From Heliopora coerulea (lineage: Eukaryota; Cnidaria; Anthozoa; Scleralcyonacea; Helioporidae), in contig JASJOG010000197.1 of assembly GCA_030142905.1 (NCBI GenBank), positions 248,001 to 312,000 on the forward strand: a DNA stretch of 64,000 bases, given 5' to 3'. Positions 23,182 through 32,545 of the stretch are shown here, piece by piece (positions within the stretch are counted from its first letter, which is position 1; the number at the start of each line of letters is the position of its first letter). A model generated the notes under the pieces. The model did no database searches. It saw only the letters and a program-made list of their open reading frames with translations, and had not been told where the DNA came from. The position numbers and the translations under genes were made by a program.

Positions 23182-24560
23182 CAGGGTGTCCCAAAAAAAC
23201 CGAAAACTATTGAAATCACTTATTGTTAACATTTGAATGCCCTATGAAAAAGCTGAACGTAATGATGCGTAAAATATTGACAAGGTGCATGTATTAAAAT
23301 TTAGGTAAGAAAATCGCCTTGTAAAGTGCGCGATTTTTTGCCCGTGGGAATTTAAAGCAAATTATAAAATTCTAACAGAGAAAAACTTTGTGAAAATCAT
23401 AAAATTCAAATTAGTCCCGTCATCGCTTCGAAAGAAAATGGTACAACTGACCACAGAACAAAGAGTTTTTATTGTGATAAATTATACGCGTACCCAAAGT
23501 ACAACGGAAGTGCTAAACGCTTTTCAACAAAGGTTTCCAGATCGAAATCCACCTGCGCCAAGCACAATTTTAAGCAACGTCAGAAAGTATTTGAACGCAG
23601 GTACGAGTTCAAACATTAATAAAGGGCATTCTGGCAGAAGAAGAACTGCGCAAAATATTGACGCTGTAAGAGATCTGTTCCAACAAAATCCTCACGTGAG
23701 TGCTCGTCGCAACCCCATTCCGATTTCCAGAACAAGCTTTAACCGGATAACAAAGATTGAAATTAAATGGCACCCATACCGAATGCATGTGCGACACGAG
23801 TTGTTGGCAGGCGACTTTGCACGTCGATTGCACTTCTCCAGATGGTTTAACGAACGCTGTTATCGGGAAAACTTTTTGGATAGCTTGGTGACTGGAGACG
23901 AAGCATCGTTTGTGATGAACGGCGAATTCAATACGCAAAATGTACGGCAATATGCACCTAAAGGACACTCGCCTGCATTTAATTTTGAAAGGAGCGATTC
24001 TCGCGTATATTTGACGGTTTGGGCAGCACTTTGCGGTAATGGTTTAATGCTTGATCCTTACTTTTTCGTGGGGAATGTTAACGGAATCGCCTATCTTCGA
24101 ATGCTCAACGAATTTGTCTTTCCACAACTTGCTGAACATTTTAATAACCAATATTGGGAGGGAAGGTTTCGGGGTCTTTGGTGGGCTCAAGATGCCGCTC
24201 CGGCACATCGCCTTATCGCAGTTATAGATCGCCTCAACGATGTGTTTGGAAATCACCACATCATAGGTTTAGGTCATGATGTTGAATGGCCACCGCGCTC
24301 GCCAGACTTGACATCATGTGATTTTTTTTTGTGGGGATATGCTAAAGATAAAGTATTTGCAACTCCACCGCAAAATACTAACGAGTTACGCCAGAGGATC
24401 GTCAGAGCGTTCGATGTCTTACGAGACCAGCCTGCCTTCATTCGACGGGCAGTGAGTGATATGCACAGGCGAACAATGCTTTGTGTTGCAAGAGAAGGGG
24501 GACATGTCGAAGGTCACGGTGCTTGATTGTATCCATAGTTGCAAATTGTAAATATTGTAA
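23182..24560 (+). mobile_element. Mariner-like transposon
   Basis: Starts CAGGGTGTCCCAAAAAAAC after a TA, inside the C-terminal region of the LINE ORF2. An intact transposase follows. I cannot find the complementary right end (GGGACACCCTG) downstream, so the 3' end near 24560 is approximate and the terminal repeat is probably lost, which would leave this copy unable to move by itself. Confidence 0.7.
23390..24526 (+). CDS. Mariner-type transposase with DDE_3 domain, intact frame
   Basis: 378 codons if read from 23390. The second methionine at 23438 (MVQLTTEQRVF) fits the family start better. An N-terminal helix-turn-helix DNA-binding region includes STTEVLNAFQQRFPDRNPP and GHSGRRRTAQN. The catalytic domain has VTGDEASFVMNGE (first Asp), WWAQDAAPAH (second Asp) and WPPRSPDLTSCDFFLWGY (third Asp). 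By hand count 42 residues separate the second and third Asp, close to a DD41D-type spacing and unlike classical DD34D mariner. The C-terminal HVEGHGA is usual for this insect-abundant family. No stops, so this is a recent arrival relative to the LINE it disrupts. Confidence 0.85.
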   Translation: MKIIKFKLVPSSLRKKMVQLTTEQRVFIVINYTRTQSTTEVLNAFQQRFPDRNPPAPSTILSNVRKYLNAGTSSNINKGHSGRRRTAQNIDAVRDLFQQNPHVSARRNPIPISRTSFNRITKIEIKWHPYRMHVRHELLAGDFARRLHFSRWFNERCYRENFLDSLVTGDEASFVMNGEFNTQNVRQYAPKGHSPAFNFERSDSRVYLTVWAALCGNGLMLDPYFFVGNVNGIAYLRMLNEFVFPQLAEHFNNQYWEGRFRGLWWAQDAAPAHRLIAVIDRLNDVFGNHHIIGLGHDVEWPPRSPDLTSCDFFLWGYAKDKVFATPPQNTNELRQRIVRAFDVLRDQPAFIRRAVSDMHRRTMLCVAREGGHVEGHGA

Positions 24561-24639
24561 ATAAAAACTGTTTTGTTTTAATGCACATACTTTTCCTTCC
24601 TAAAAGTAAATATCAGAAGAAGATGTTTGCGTTCCTCCA

Positions 24640-25262
24640 CCGTTTCTCAACTCGATTGCCAAGTGTGGAAATTTTTCGTCGTAATTTTTTTTTTCTTTTC
24701 CATCAAATATGGGATAGGTTTTTTCTTCATTGGCTATTGCTTTTCCAAAGTCCACCAAAACTCCGCTGAAAGAATTGCGATCCTCTTCAATAACGATATT
24801 GTTAGTTTTTATAGCATTGTGTATTATGTTCTAATGATGAACATATTTTACTGCCATAGCAATACAGTGTAGAATATTAATCCAGTGAGGTCTTATGGAT
24901 GATCCAAGCAATCCACGAGAAAGTGTATCGCGCATTGTTGTGGAAGGACTCTTACCAATGCTGTGAAAAGTTGTAACAACCATGAATGCACTTGTTTCAA
25001 AACAAACACCGACAAACAGGGGAAGGTTCAGATGACGCAACGTGCTTAGAATATTTGTTTCTTTGGCGATCCCATCCTCGTTTTGATGCTTGAACTGCTT
25101 TATTGCAACATTTAATGAGCCATATTTACCCAGACTACAAACACAAAACGTACCTTCCCCAACTTTTTCAACGACAGAAAGATCTGTCCTATTCAAGTGA
25201 GGCAGATGATCACGGAGTGAATTTGAGTTTTGATTGTTCTCTGCGTTTTTCTAACGGTAATG
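24640..25262 (-). pseudogene. Protein kinase domain, degraded (cnidarian HNDLK family)
   Basis: Frame opens after a possible acceptor (CATTACCGTTAG) at about 25262 and reads SVVEKVGEGTFCVCSLGKYG (glycine loop), VAIKQFK (VAIK lysine), LRHLNLPLFVGVCFE, WINILHCIAMAVKYVHH, then a TAG stop, then NIIHNAIKTNNIVIEE and VLVDFGKAI (DFG). The catalytic loop normally reads HNDLK or HRDLK; here the aspartate is alanine. A stop plus loss of the catalytic base indicate a pseudogene or dead pseudokinase. Large families of this kinase type occur in corals, which supports the taxonomic reading. Decay after DFG is extensive. Confidence 0.65.
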
Positions 25263-25302
25263 AAAGTACACAGCATGCTTGTAGGAGCGATTTCTTTTGT
25301 CG

Positions 25303-25548
25303 TTAAGCCGGCGAATTGTTTTTTTCTTCATCTGGTGGATTAGGGACTTCATTCGCAACAATCATTTCATTGCTATTAGTGCATGATGTTTCATTGGCAA
25401 AGGAGTTTTCGGGTTCCTCTTGTTGGTTTGTAGCCACTCTTGCTTTTATCTTTGCTACCGCCTTTTTAGTTTTTCTGCGGGCGGTAGTATTTCTTCGTCT
25501 GCTCTTCAACGAACGAGGGAAATGGGTCTTTATTCCGTTGTCTTCCAT
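25303..25548 (-). CDS. Possible N-terminal exon of the kinase gene
   Basis: 81-codon open frame beginning MEDNGIKTHFPRSLKSRRRN, strongly basic (RRKTKKAVAKIKARV) and then acidic/polar. It lies just upstream of the kinase exon on the same strand, and a basic leader is plausible for this kinase family, but a clear donor site is not visible. Could equally be non-coding. Confidence 0.3.
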   Translation of the reverse strand: MEDNGIKTHFPRSLKSRRRNTTARRKTKKAVAKIKARVATNQQEEPENSFANETSCTNSNEMIVANEVPNPPDEEKNNSPA

Positions 25549-25559
25549 ACCTTAGTTGG

Positions 25560-27340
25560 CCAGTAATATTTTAGTAATTTAACTTCACTTTTAAACACGT
25601 ACTGGACGGTAAAGTTCAAATGCAACTTCATCTACACAGCATGTTTTTCATATTTGATGACTTATTCCGGATGCGCCGCAGTTGATAACAATCACCACCC
25701 TACACCTCTCAACCCCGTATATTTATGAAGTGTACAAGGTGGTCATGATTTGAGGAACAGACCATGTTTAACTTTACAACACCTGTCTCTTTCCCTTTGG
25801 TTTATAATTATAACATATAGCTCTCTTACGTTTATATTGAACAAGTTGAGTTGAAACAAGAAAACACTGATTGAAGAGCTTCTAAACTTGTAATTAATCG
25901 AGTACAACTTTGAGGTATCTCAGACTTTGTCAGGCCGAGTCCAAATTATGGCGAATTTACACGCCTGCAGTGTTACGATTATTATTCGCGAAGATCGCGT
26001 CCAATGTCAACTATTCATAGGTAATCCGATTAGCTCCGTCGTCAGCTCGCCAAAGCGTACAATAAATACGTCAACCAGTCTAGGCGTCGTGGATTCAAAC
26101 ATCTGTTAAACGTAAACCGAAAAATGGTGAAAATGTAAAATGATGACGTCAACTAAAGTCGGTGGTTGCGAAGACCCCAAATCCAGAGGCCACGAAACAT
26201 AACTTAACGAAGGGTGCAGTGAAGAATAAGGCCTCCAACTATTTCTTTAAGTTTTCTTTTGAAGTTTTACATTCATCGATACCAACTAGAGCAGACATAA
26301 GCTTTGAATGTCTATCGTAATTATTATGCAGAATTTGCCGAATTATTTTAAATACAAGAAGTTGAGGTGCACGTGCACAACCCGCCATTTTGCCAGAAGC
26401 CTGGTAGTGTACAACGCCAAATCAATGGGACTCAAAGATATCCTAAGGTACGCTATTTTTATGATTAGTGAGTTTGTGACAATGGTCGGCCGAAAGATCA
26501 TGAATGATGAAGCTATAGTTACTTTATAGAAATTTTTCTTTGCCCCATTGTCAAAAGATTTTTTCTTGGCACTTGAGCATTAAAAAGTGTTGTGTCAACG
26601 AAGGTAACAAACACCAAATGAATCAATGCGTTGGAGACATGGCAGAAATATTGCTCTTCGGTCATTGTTCATTGTCGCTTACGGAAGAAGAAATTAACGC
26701 ACGCAAAAACACGCTGGCACCGTACAAAACACGGACTGGAATGGACTTAATTATAGATTCACATTTGTATTCAGACATGGACTGGAGTATGGGCTCAGAT
26801 AAAATCTAAAATTCGGGAGAAAATCCATGCACCTATAAGTTCGAATCTCCTTTGATTTCTGGATAAACAGTTGCAATGGCAAAATTGCCTGGCGAGAAAT
26901 TTTGACAGGTGTTAATTAAATGAACCTTCCAATTTTAAATGTGTCACCATCATATTATCACGGTCCAAGATATCAGTTGAATGATGAAACGGTCATAACA
27001 TTTAGCCAAAAAATGGTTTCATTGGTCCATAAACCGTGTTAATTTTGGCTTGGTTTAGGAATGATATGTCGTTGTGAAATCAATAATGTAAAGTGTTTTC
27101 TATTAAAGGCATCAAGATTTGGCAAAACACGCAATCGAAGGATCAATCTAGACACCATGGATAGGGTGTACATTAACATTACAAATTTGATTACGAAGTT
27201 GGGACTCGGACTCAAATATGGATTCGAAATAGAAATTCCTGATCATTAAAATCCAGAAATTTTTCGATCAAGAAAACATATAATAAATTCGTGCATGGCA
27301 TTAAACATGATTCAAATCTTAATAACTTGCCGAGACATTG
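25560..27340. other. No gene recognised
   Basis: AT-rich sequence. Plus-strand open frames at 26540-26809 and 27061-27249 (GLGLKYGFEIEIPDH) have somewhat protein-like composition but no domain or splice context that I can support. Confidence 0.35.
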
Positions 27341-27348
27341 GGTTAGAG

Positions 27349-27955
27349 CAGTGGTTCACAACCTCGGGTCCGCGGACCCCTTAGGGGTCCGCAAACAATT
27401 TTTGGTGATCCGCCGAGACTAAGGGGTCCGCCAGGGGTCCGCGCAAAAGGAACGGGGTCTGCAGAAGGTAACTATTTTTTTTTGGCAAAAGACTACCTGC
27501 AATATTGGTTCAACTATTCTTTTATTGCAAACTACCAGTCAATATCGCAAGTTCCAAAGGGTGTAAGTTTAACTTAAGAACTCGTAATTTTGAGGTTTTA
27601 ACAGGTCACAGCTTCATCTCGTGTTACATGTAACCACGCTTCGCCTCTTCACCCTGAGCTTTGTTCTTACAGGAAAAGTTCTCCAGCGTTTATCTGTCCA
27701 TAAATTAATCATGACTTCGAAACGATCTGCCACTGGAAAAGTTGAACTACTAGGATACAATGTCGAGTACTTAAAATTTGGTTTTATTTCATGCCGAGCT
27801 GAGCAAAGCAAACCTGAATGCATCTTTTGAGGAGAGATTTTAAGCAATGAAGCAATGAAACCGGCGAAGCTGCAGTTTCAGTTGGGGAGGGGGTCCGCCG
27901 AGATTTTTAAAATCAGTAAAGGGGTCCCTGGGAAGCAAAAGGTTGGGAACCACTG
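27349..27955 (+). mobile_element. hAT element derivative, 607 bp, perfect 8-bp target duplication
   Basis: Ends CAGTGGTTCACAACC and GGTTGGGAACCACTG. The duplication GGTTAGAG is exact (27341-27348, 27956-27963). Subterminal GGGGTCCGC motifs flank an internal remnant of a BED-type transposase. Deletion derivative of a ZBED5/Charlie-like autonomous hAT; the perfect duplication suggests moderate age. Confidence 0.88.
27711..27890 (+). pseudogene. N-terminal remnant of ZBED5-like hAT transposase
   Basis: Reads MTSKRSATGKVELLGYNVEY, LKFGFISCRAEQSKPECIF, stop, GEILSNEAMKPAKLQ. The pattern matches the BED zinc finger of ZBED5/FAM200-type hAT transposases (YLKFGF ... PxC ... LSNExMKPxKL). One stop, no catalytic domain left. 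Confidence 0.65.
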
Positions 27956-28693
27956 GGTTAGAGGACCCAATGGCTGGACTACTTCGTCAATTACATCATC
28001 CGCTGATACAAATGAGCTACAAAACAGAAATATGTCGAACTTTAATGTAGCTTGATTGATTATATCTCCAAAGTTAAGATGTTTAGCCTGGTTTGAATAC
28101 TTCCACGTGAATACTTACGTAAACCCGTACCCCTCTACTCCTTCAGAGTAAACACAAAACATAACATGAACAGACAAACTTATGTCTTTTGGCAGGTACC
28201 GATCAAGCTCAGTGGGCACCTCGTCACCCTGTTGCTACGTTCAATCAATCGGTTTGAATCGGCTTCAATCGGCAATCGTTTAATCGGCTTGAAGGTGTGA
28301 ATTAAATGCATGACTTTGAAATAGCTAACGGATCAAAACGAAGCCGTAGCTGCTGCTTGAAACTTAGAAATACCCATCGCTCAATTTAGTGTGTCCATTT
28401 CATACACATTTATATTTGATGGCTTCTGTAGCTGAGGATACCATGGGTAATATGAACAGAGTAACTGCATTACTTACTTGTTTTGTAATGCTAACTAGTC
28501 ATCTGAAATACTATACATATTGCTTTTATATTGAACTTATATATATTGAACATTCGTTCTTATCAAACGTTTGCTTGTTCTTAATTGTGTTGGGTCTTTT
28601 GGAAGACTGATTAATGACATGAATGTCTGCATGGCAGTGGTAAAGCTGTTGGCACATTCACTAAAGCGGTGATTACAGCATAATCTTACATAG

Positions 28694-29209
28694 CAGTTTG
28701 ATGTTTGAGAATATATATCAAGCTTGAAGATCGTTCATCTACCTTAATATATCCAACCTCTCACGTTTCTCAAACATCAAACTGCTTCAATCATTTTTAA
28801 TATATAGTGGCTTCCGCTTAGGTCGCACATATATATCGAATTTGCACCTTAGCTCACCATCTGAGTCTTGAAGATCGAGCTTGAAGATCGAGCTTGAAGA
28901 TCGAGCTTGAAGATCGAGCTTGAATAAAGCTTGAAGAATATATATCGAACTTGAAGATCGTTCATCTACCTTAATATATCCAAGCTCTCACGTATCTCAA
29001 ACATCAAACTGCTTCAATCATTATTAACATATAGTGGCTTCCGCTTAGTTCGCACATATATATCGAATTTGCCCCTTAGCTCACCATCTGAGTCTCGGTA
29101 GCTCAATGGTTAGAGCGTCTAACCGGTATTCCGAAGGTTGCGGGTTCGATCCCCGTCTGGGGCTCAGAAATCATTTTCTGAGTATCGAGCTTGAAGATCG
29201 TTCATCTAC
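28694..29209 (+). mobile_element. Composite tRNA-SINE insertion, 516 bp
   Basis: Flanked by an exact 15-base direct repeat CATAATCTTACATAG (28679-28693 and 29210-29224), the hallmark of LINE-driven insertion. Inside are two copies of a roughly 160-base unit (about 28711-28868 and 28937-29096; both contain ATCAAACTGCTTCAATCAT and GTGGCTTCCGCTTAG) separated by about four copies of the 13-mer CTTGAAGATCGAG, followed by a tRNA-like sequence and a short tail. Confidence 0.65.
29092..29163 (+). repeat. tRNA-like sequence in SINE
   Basis: 72 bases with A box TAGCTCAATGGTTAGAG, B box GGGTTCGATCCCC and a 7-bp acceptor pairing that relies on several G-T pairs (GTCTCGG with CTGGGGC). The anticodon stem is broken at two pairs, so it is not a working tRNA. 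The loop resembles the AGT-loop tRNA-like SINEs at 30810-30959. A CTCAGAAA/TTTTCTGAG hairpin follows directly. Confidence 0.65.
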
Positions 29210-29224
29210 CATAATCTTACATAG

Positions 29225-30440
29225 ATGTAAACTCTGATCAAAGTAACAAAACTAGTAAACTCTAAACATCATTTCATCAATGCTTAACCTAATAAGTAGT
29301 TATCTCGGGCCACAGATGTGTAGTTCCTGACCATCTTGCTTGACATCCGACAGATGCGCAATGTAATTTAAGCGCTCAAGCACACCAGTTGGGTTTAAGT
29401 GTTTGCAGTGACATTATTAGTTTCATTTGACATTATGTCCGATGGTCTTCCTATTCTCGGCTGATGGTTCTTAATTGTTCTCACGCTCAATTTATTACTC
29501 AACCTTATACCCTCATGATAGCCTTAACTATTCTTTGCAAATCACACCTACCTTAATGAACCTGGTCTTTAATAGTTTAAAGATGTTACACTTTTGTAAA
29601 CAGAAGATTTCTCAGTAACTGATATAATATGAGCGGCCAATCAGTATGGGATTTACAAGGCGAATCGTAGTAAGTCCCATACAGATCGGACGCAAATATC
29701 TTTCCTAAAATACAAATACATTTAAATGGCCATGTTTACCGATTATGCTGACGTTCTAGTGAATTTGAACGACCAAGTGCATACTTTTAATTAGTTCTCT
29801 GTTTCCGACTTATAGCACAGTAATTAGGAGCCCAAATCCTTATTCTTGAGTTTACTTGAATATCAAGTTTCAAGATGGCAATTTTAAGTTTATTTTTCTA
29901 TTTAATATAAATGTAGGTACTAGCTAAAATGCTAGGAAAGTTAAAGTTAACGTCGTAATATAGATATTTTTTACATTTTTTCAGACTAATTGATACTACT
30001 GAATTATAAAAATTTCTCGTCGTCTATGCTGTCATCACGGCTAATAACAAATGCTATGCAAGAAAAAAAAGAATAAAACTAGTTTTGAACCCGTCTTTGC
30101 TTTTCCTGACAATATCATTATGGCCGAAACAACGGTGGCATCGACCGGTCATCCTCTACCTCCCGACTCTTCGTACAGTCACCATGTCGCGCATACTTAA
30201 AATAAAGAATAAATTTTCCTACCGGCATTTAAAATGTATATTGTGAAATTTTAAGAGGCACACCTTATCCCGGTTTGAGAGGTAACGATGTGTATTCTCT
30301 GTTAAAAGGAGGACGGCGATTTGAAAAAGCTGGACACGTCAACAAAGAACTGCAAGCACTGTATTATCAAATATCTGTATCAGTAAAGATAGTATATTAA
30401 ATATGTATGTATATATGTATATATGTATATTTATTTATTT
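29225..30440. other. No gene recognised
   Basis: AT-rich sequence with no supported coding or RNA feature. A TATG/TATT low-complexity run at 30395-30440 abuts the next MITE. Confidence 0.4.
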
Positions 30441-30762
30441 ATAAAATAACACGCGTTCTACACATGCTCTGATTAGACGAGCCTCATTTTCTCTCAGAGT
30501 ATGGAGACACGATTGACGTCATTTTCATTTTGTATTAGAGTACAGAGACACATGAATTACGTCACGAAAACTCGAGAAAACCTTGGTCATTTTATAAAAT
30601 AAAAAGAAAATATCTTTCGTGCCTCTGTACCGTGATAGAAACATGAATGACGCCATTTCAACCAGAAAAATACCAGAAAACACTCGGTTGCGCCTCATGA
30701 TTTCACCAGGCATTTTTCTGATTGAAATAACGTCATTCATGTTTCTATCACAGCAGAGACAC
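30441..30762 (-). mobile_element. CRE-bearing MITE, copy 1 (322 bp)
   Basis: Same sequence, inverted, as 44007-44328, and also 322 bp by my boundaries. One end is a hairpin of two 50-base arms (GTGTCTCTGT ... GATAGAAACATGAATGACG), the other end is ACGCGTGTTATTTTATAA. Contains TGACGTCA at 30514-30521 and degraded CRE-like sites elsewhere. No coding capacity and no clear target duplication. Confidence 0.7.
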
Positions 30763-30889
30763 CCAAGTAAAACGAACTCATACCGAATAAGTAGAGAAAA
30801 ATTCTACTTGACCGCAGCTAGGATTCGAACCCGCGACCTTCCGTTTACTAGTTCGACAACCTACCAGCTGAATTACAAACCAAGTCTGG
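30763..30889 (-). repeat. tRNA-derived SINE, minus copy
   Basis: tRNA-like head at 30810-30881 with B box GGTTCGAATCC and an anticodon-loop-like CTAGTAA (AGT, threonine-like). A hairpin AAGTAGAATTTTTCTCTACTT and a tail containing GAGTTCGTTTTACTTG follow. Abuts the MITE on its 3' side. Confidence 0.7.
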
Positions 30890-31013
30890 AGCATGCCTTA
30901 GAATGATAGAGCGTCGGACTAGTAAACAGAAAGTCATGGGTTCGAATCCCAGCGGCGATCAAGTAGAGTTTTTTTTCTATACTTGCCCTGTATGGGTTCT
31001 TTTTACTTGAAAT
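30890..31013 (+). repeat. tRNA-derived SINE, plus copy
   Basis: Same family as the minus copy and arranged head to head with it. The A box is degraded (AGAATGATAGAGCG), the B box GGGTTCGAATCCC is intact, the anticodon-like loop is again CTAGTAA, and an AAGTAGAG hairpin and GGTTCTTTTTACTTG tail follow. Confidence 0.7.
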
Positions 31014-31065
31014 AGTGTTAATTTCCTTGTCTTTCACCCAAATATATAGTTCCATACAATATATA

Positions 31066-31265
31066 TGTATATGTATATCTACATGTACATGTGCATGTAC
31101 ATGTGCATGTACATGTGCGTGTACATGTGCGTGTACATGTGCGTGTACATGTACGTGTACATGTACGTGTACATGTACGTGTACATGTACGTGTACATGT
31201 ACGTGTACATGTACGTGTACATGTACGTGTACATGTGCATGTACATGTACATGTATATGTATATG

Positions 31266-31299
<34 letters not shown>

Positions 31300-31314
31300 A
31301 GTACATGTATATTA

Positions 31315-31345
<31 letters not shown>
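31066..31345. repeat. 12-mer microsatellite and AT run
   Basis: About 20 copies of variants of GTACATGTACGT, becoming GTATAT repeats, then an A run and (TA)n at 31314-31345. The period is a multiple of three, so long open frames appear in several frames on both strands; none is a gene. Confidence 0.9.
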
Positions 31346-31429
31346 TTTATACACCAATGATGAGTACCACGAAGGTTAAAGCGTTGGAATGAAAATATAG
31401 AGCGCTCAATACCGTTACTGGTAGAGCGA

Positions 31430-32536
31430 ATAAGTAAATACAAAAGACAAAATTTTGCTGTCGCTACTCTGAGTTTCACGCGCTCAGGCGATCATCAGGC
31501 AACTGACAGATGAGATTTAATTATTCACATATATACAGGTGACAAAAGTTTAAAGGAAGTGTTTGGTTACATGTCGGCATTTGTTAAATAGTTCGGACCG
31601 TCTGTTCAAAATGTTTTTCCCTTGTCTCTTTAGTATAAGCAACTTTTCTTCGAGGCATAGGCGACATTTTCTTGATCCTGCCTTGTATGATGGAATTTGT
31701 TTGATGATGTCCCAGGCGATTGTGTATTTGCGTTTGTTGTCTTTCAGGTTCCAAATGTGTTTTGAAAGTTCGGTTTCGTTTAAGTATTTTTTGTTGTTGA
31801 GAGATTTGCAGTGATTTCGGTACCTAGTTTTGAAGTCGTTACCTGTTACGCCTATGTATGTCTTCGTCTCGTTGTTGTCAGTGGTCGTTATTCTTGCCTT
31901 GTAAAGGACGCTGGTTTGCAGGCAAATGCCTTTTACAGGACATTGTTCAGGGTTTCTACAGTTGCATAGTCGAGTGTTTTTTGTGTAAGATAGTTTCTCT
32001 TGATTGTCGTGTCGCTTCAGTATTGTATTGTTGTGCCTTTTAATAAATGTTTCCATGTTTTCGCTGCAGCTGTAACTGACACGGATAGTGTGTCTGTTGA
32101 ATAGTTTGTGTAATTTGTTGTTTGGCGGGAAGTGTTTGTCGATTAGTTGCAAGAAGTCGCGTGCGATGTTAGTTTTGACGTTTTTGCTGTAGGGTGGGTT
32201 ATACCAGATTACGTTGCGTTGTCTTCTGCGTTGGGTTTCAGTGTGAATGTTAGGTTCGTGTTTCAATTGAGTGTTGAAGTTGCTATGCTTCAAGGCGTTG
32301 TTGTACGTTTGTGCTGCTTCGTCAAATGCTTCTTTGTTGCAAGAAAGCGCGTTAATTCGTCTGTTGATAGAGTGAGGGAGTTCCCGTATAATGGAGGGTG
32401 GATGGTTTGATGAGCGGTTAATGTAAATAGGTTCGTCGTTGGGTTTTCTGTAGGGTTTGTAAGTGCCGTTAGTCAGGTCGAATGTCAAGTCGAGGAAGTT
32501 GCAGCGTTGCTGGTTTGTCAGAACAGTAATTTTAAG
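31430..32536 (-). pseudogene. PLE-1 left arm: inverted copy of C-terminal region
   Basis: Minus-strand frame 31550-32488 encodes 312 residues identical to the end of the plus copy: RT thumb (GTYKPYRKPNDEPIYI, SNHPPSIIRELPHSI), the Cys-rich CNCRNPEQCPVKGIC block, and the GIY-YIG nuclease (KTYIGVTGNDFKTRYRNH, TELSKHIWNL, CRLCLEEKLLIL). The nuclease frame is intact here, unlike the plus copy, but there is no RT core, so no functional protein. Confidence 0.85.
31458..31509 (-). ncRNA. Hammerhead-like sequence in PLE-1 left arm
   Basis: Mirror copy of 34173-34224, with the same core boxes on the minus strand. Confidence 0.5.
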
Positions 32537-32545
32537 ATCAGGCTT

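Noticed and set aside
26540..27249. Two plus-strand ORFs as exons of a novel gene
   Set aside because: No motif, no convincing splice sites; left as unassigned.
29092..29163. Functional threonine-type tRNA gene
   Set aside because: Anticodon stem is mismatched, acceptor needs several wobble pairs, and it lies inside a retroposed repeat with a target duplication.
31015..31392. Long open frames on both strands reading alternating Cys-Thr, Met-Tyr or Val-His
   Set aside because: Products of a 12-base microsatellite whose period is a multiple of three; no gene.
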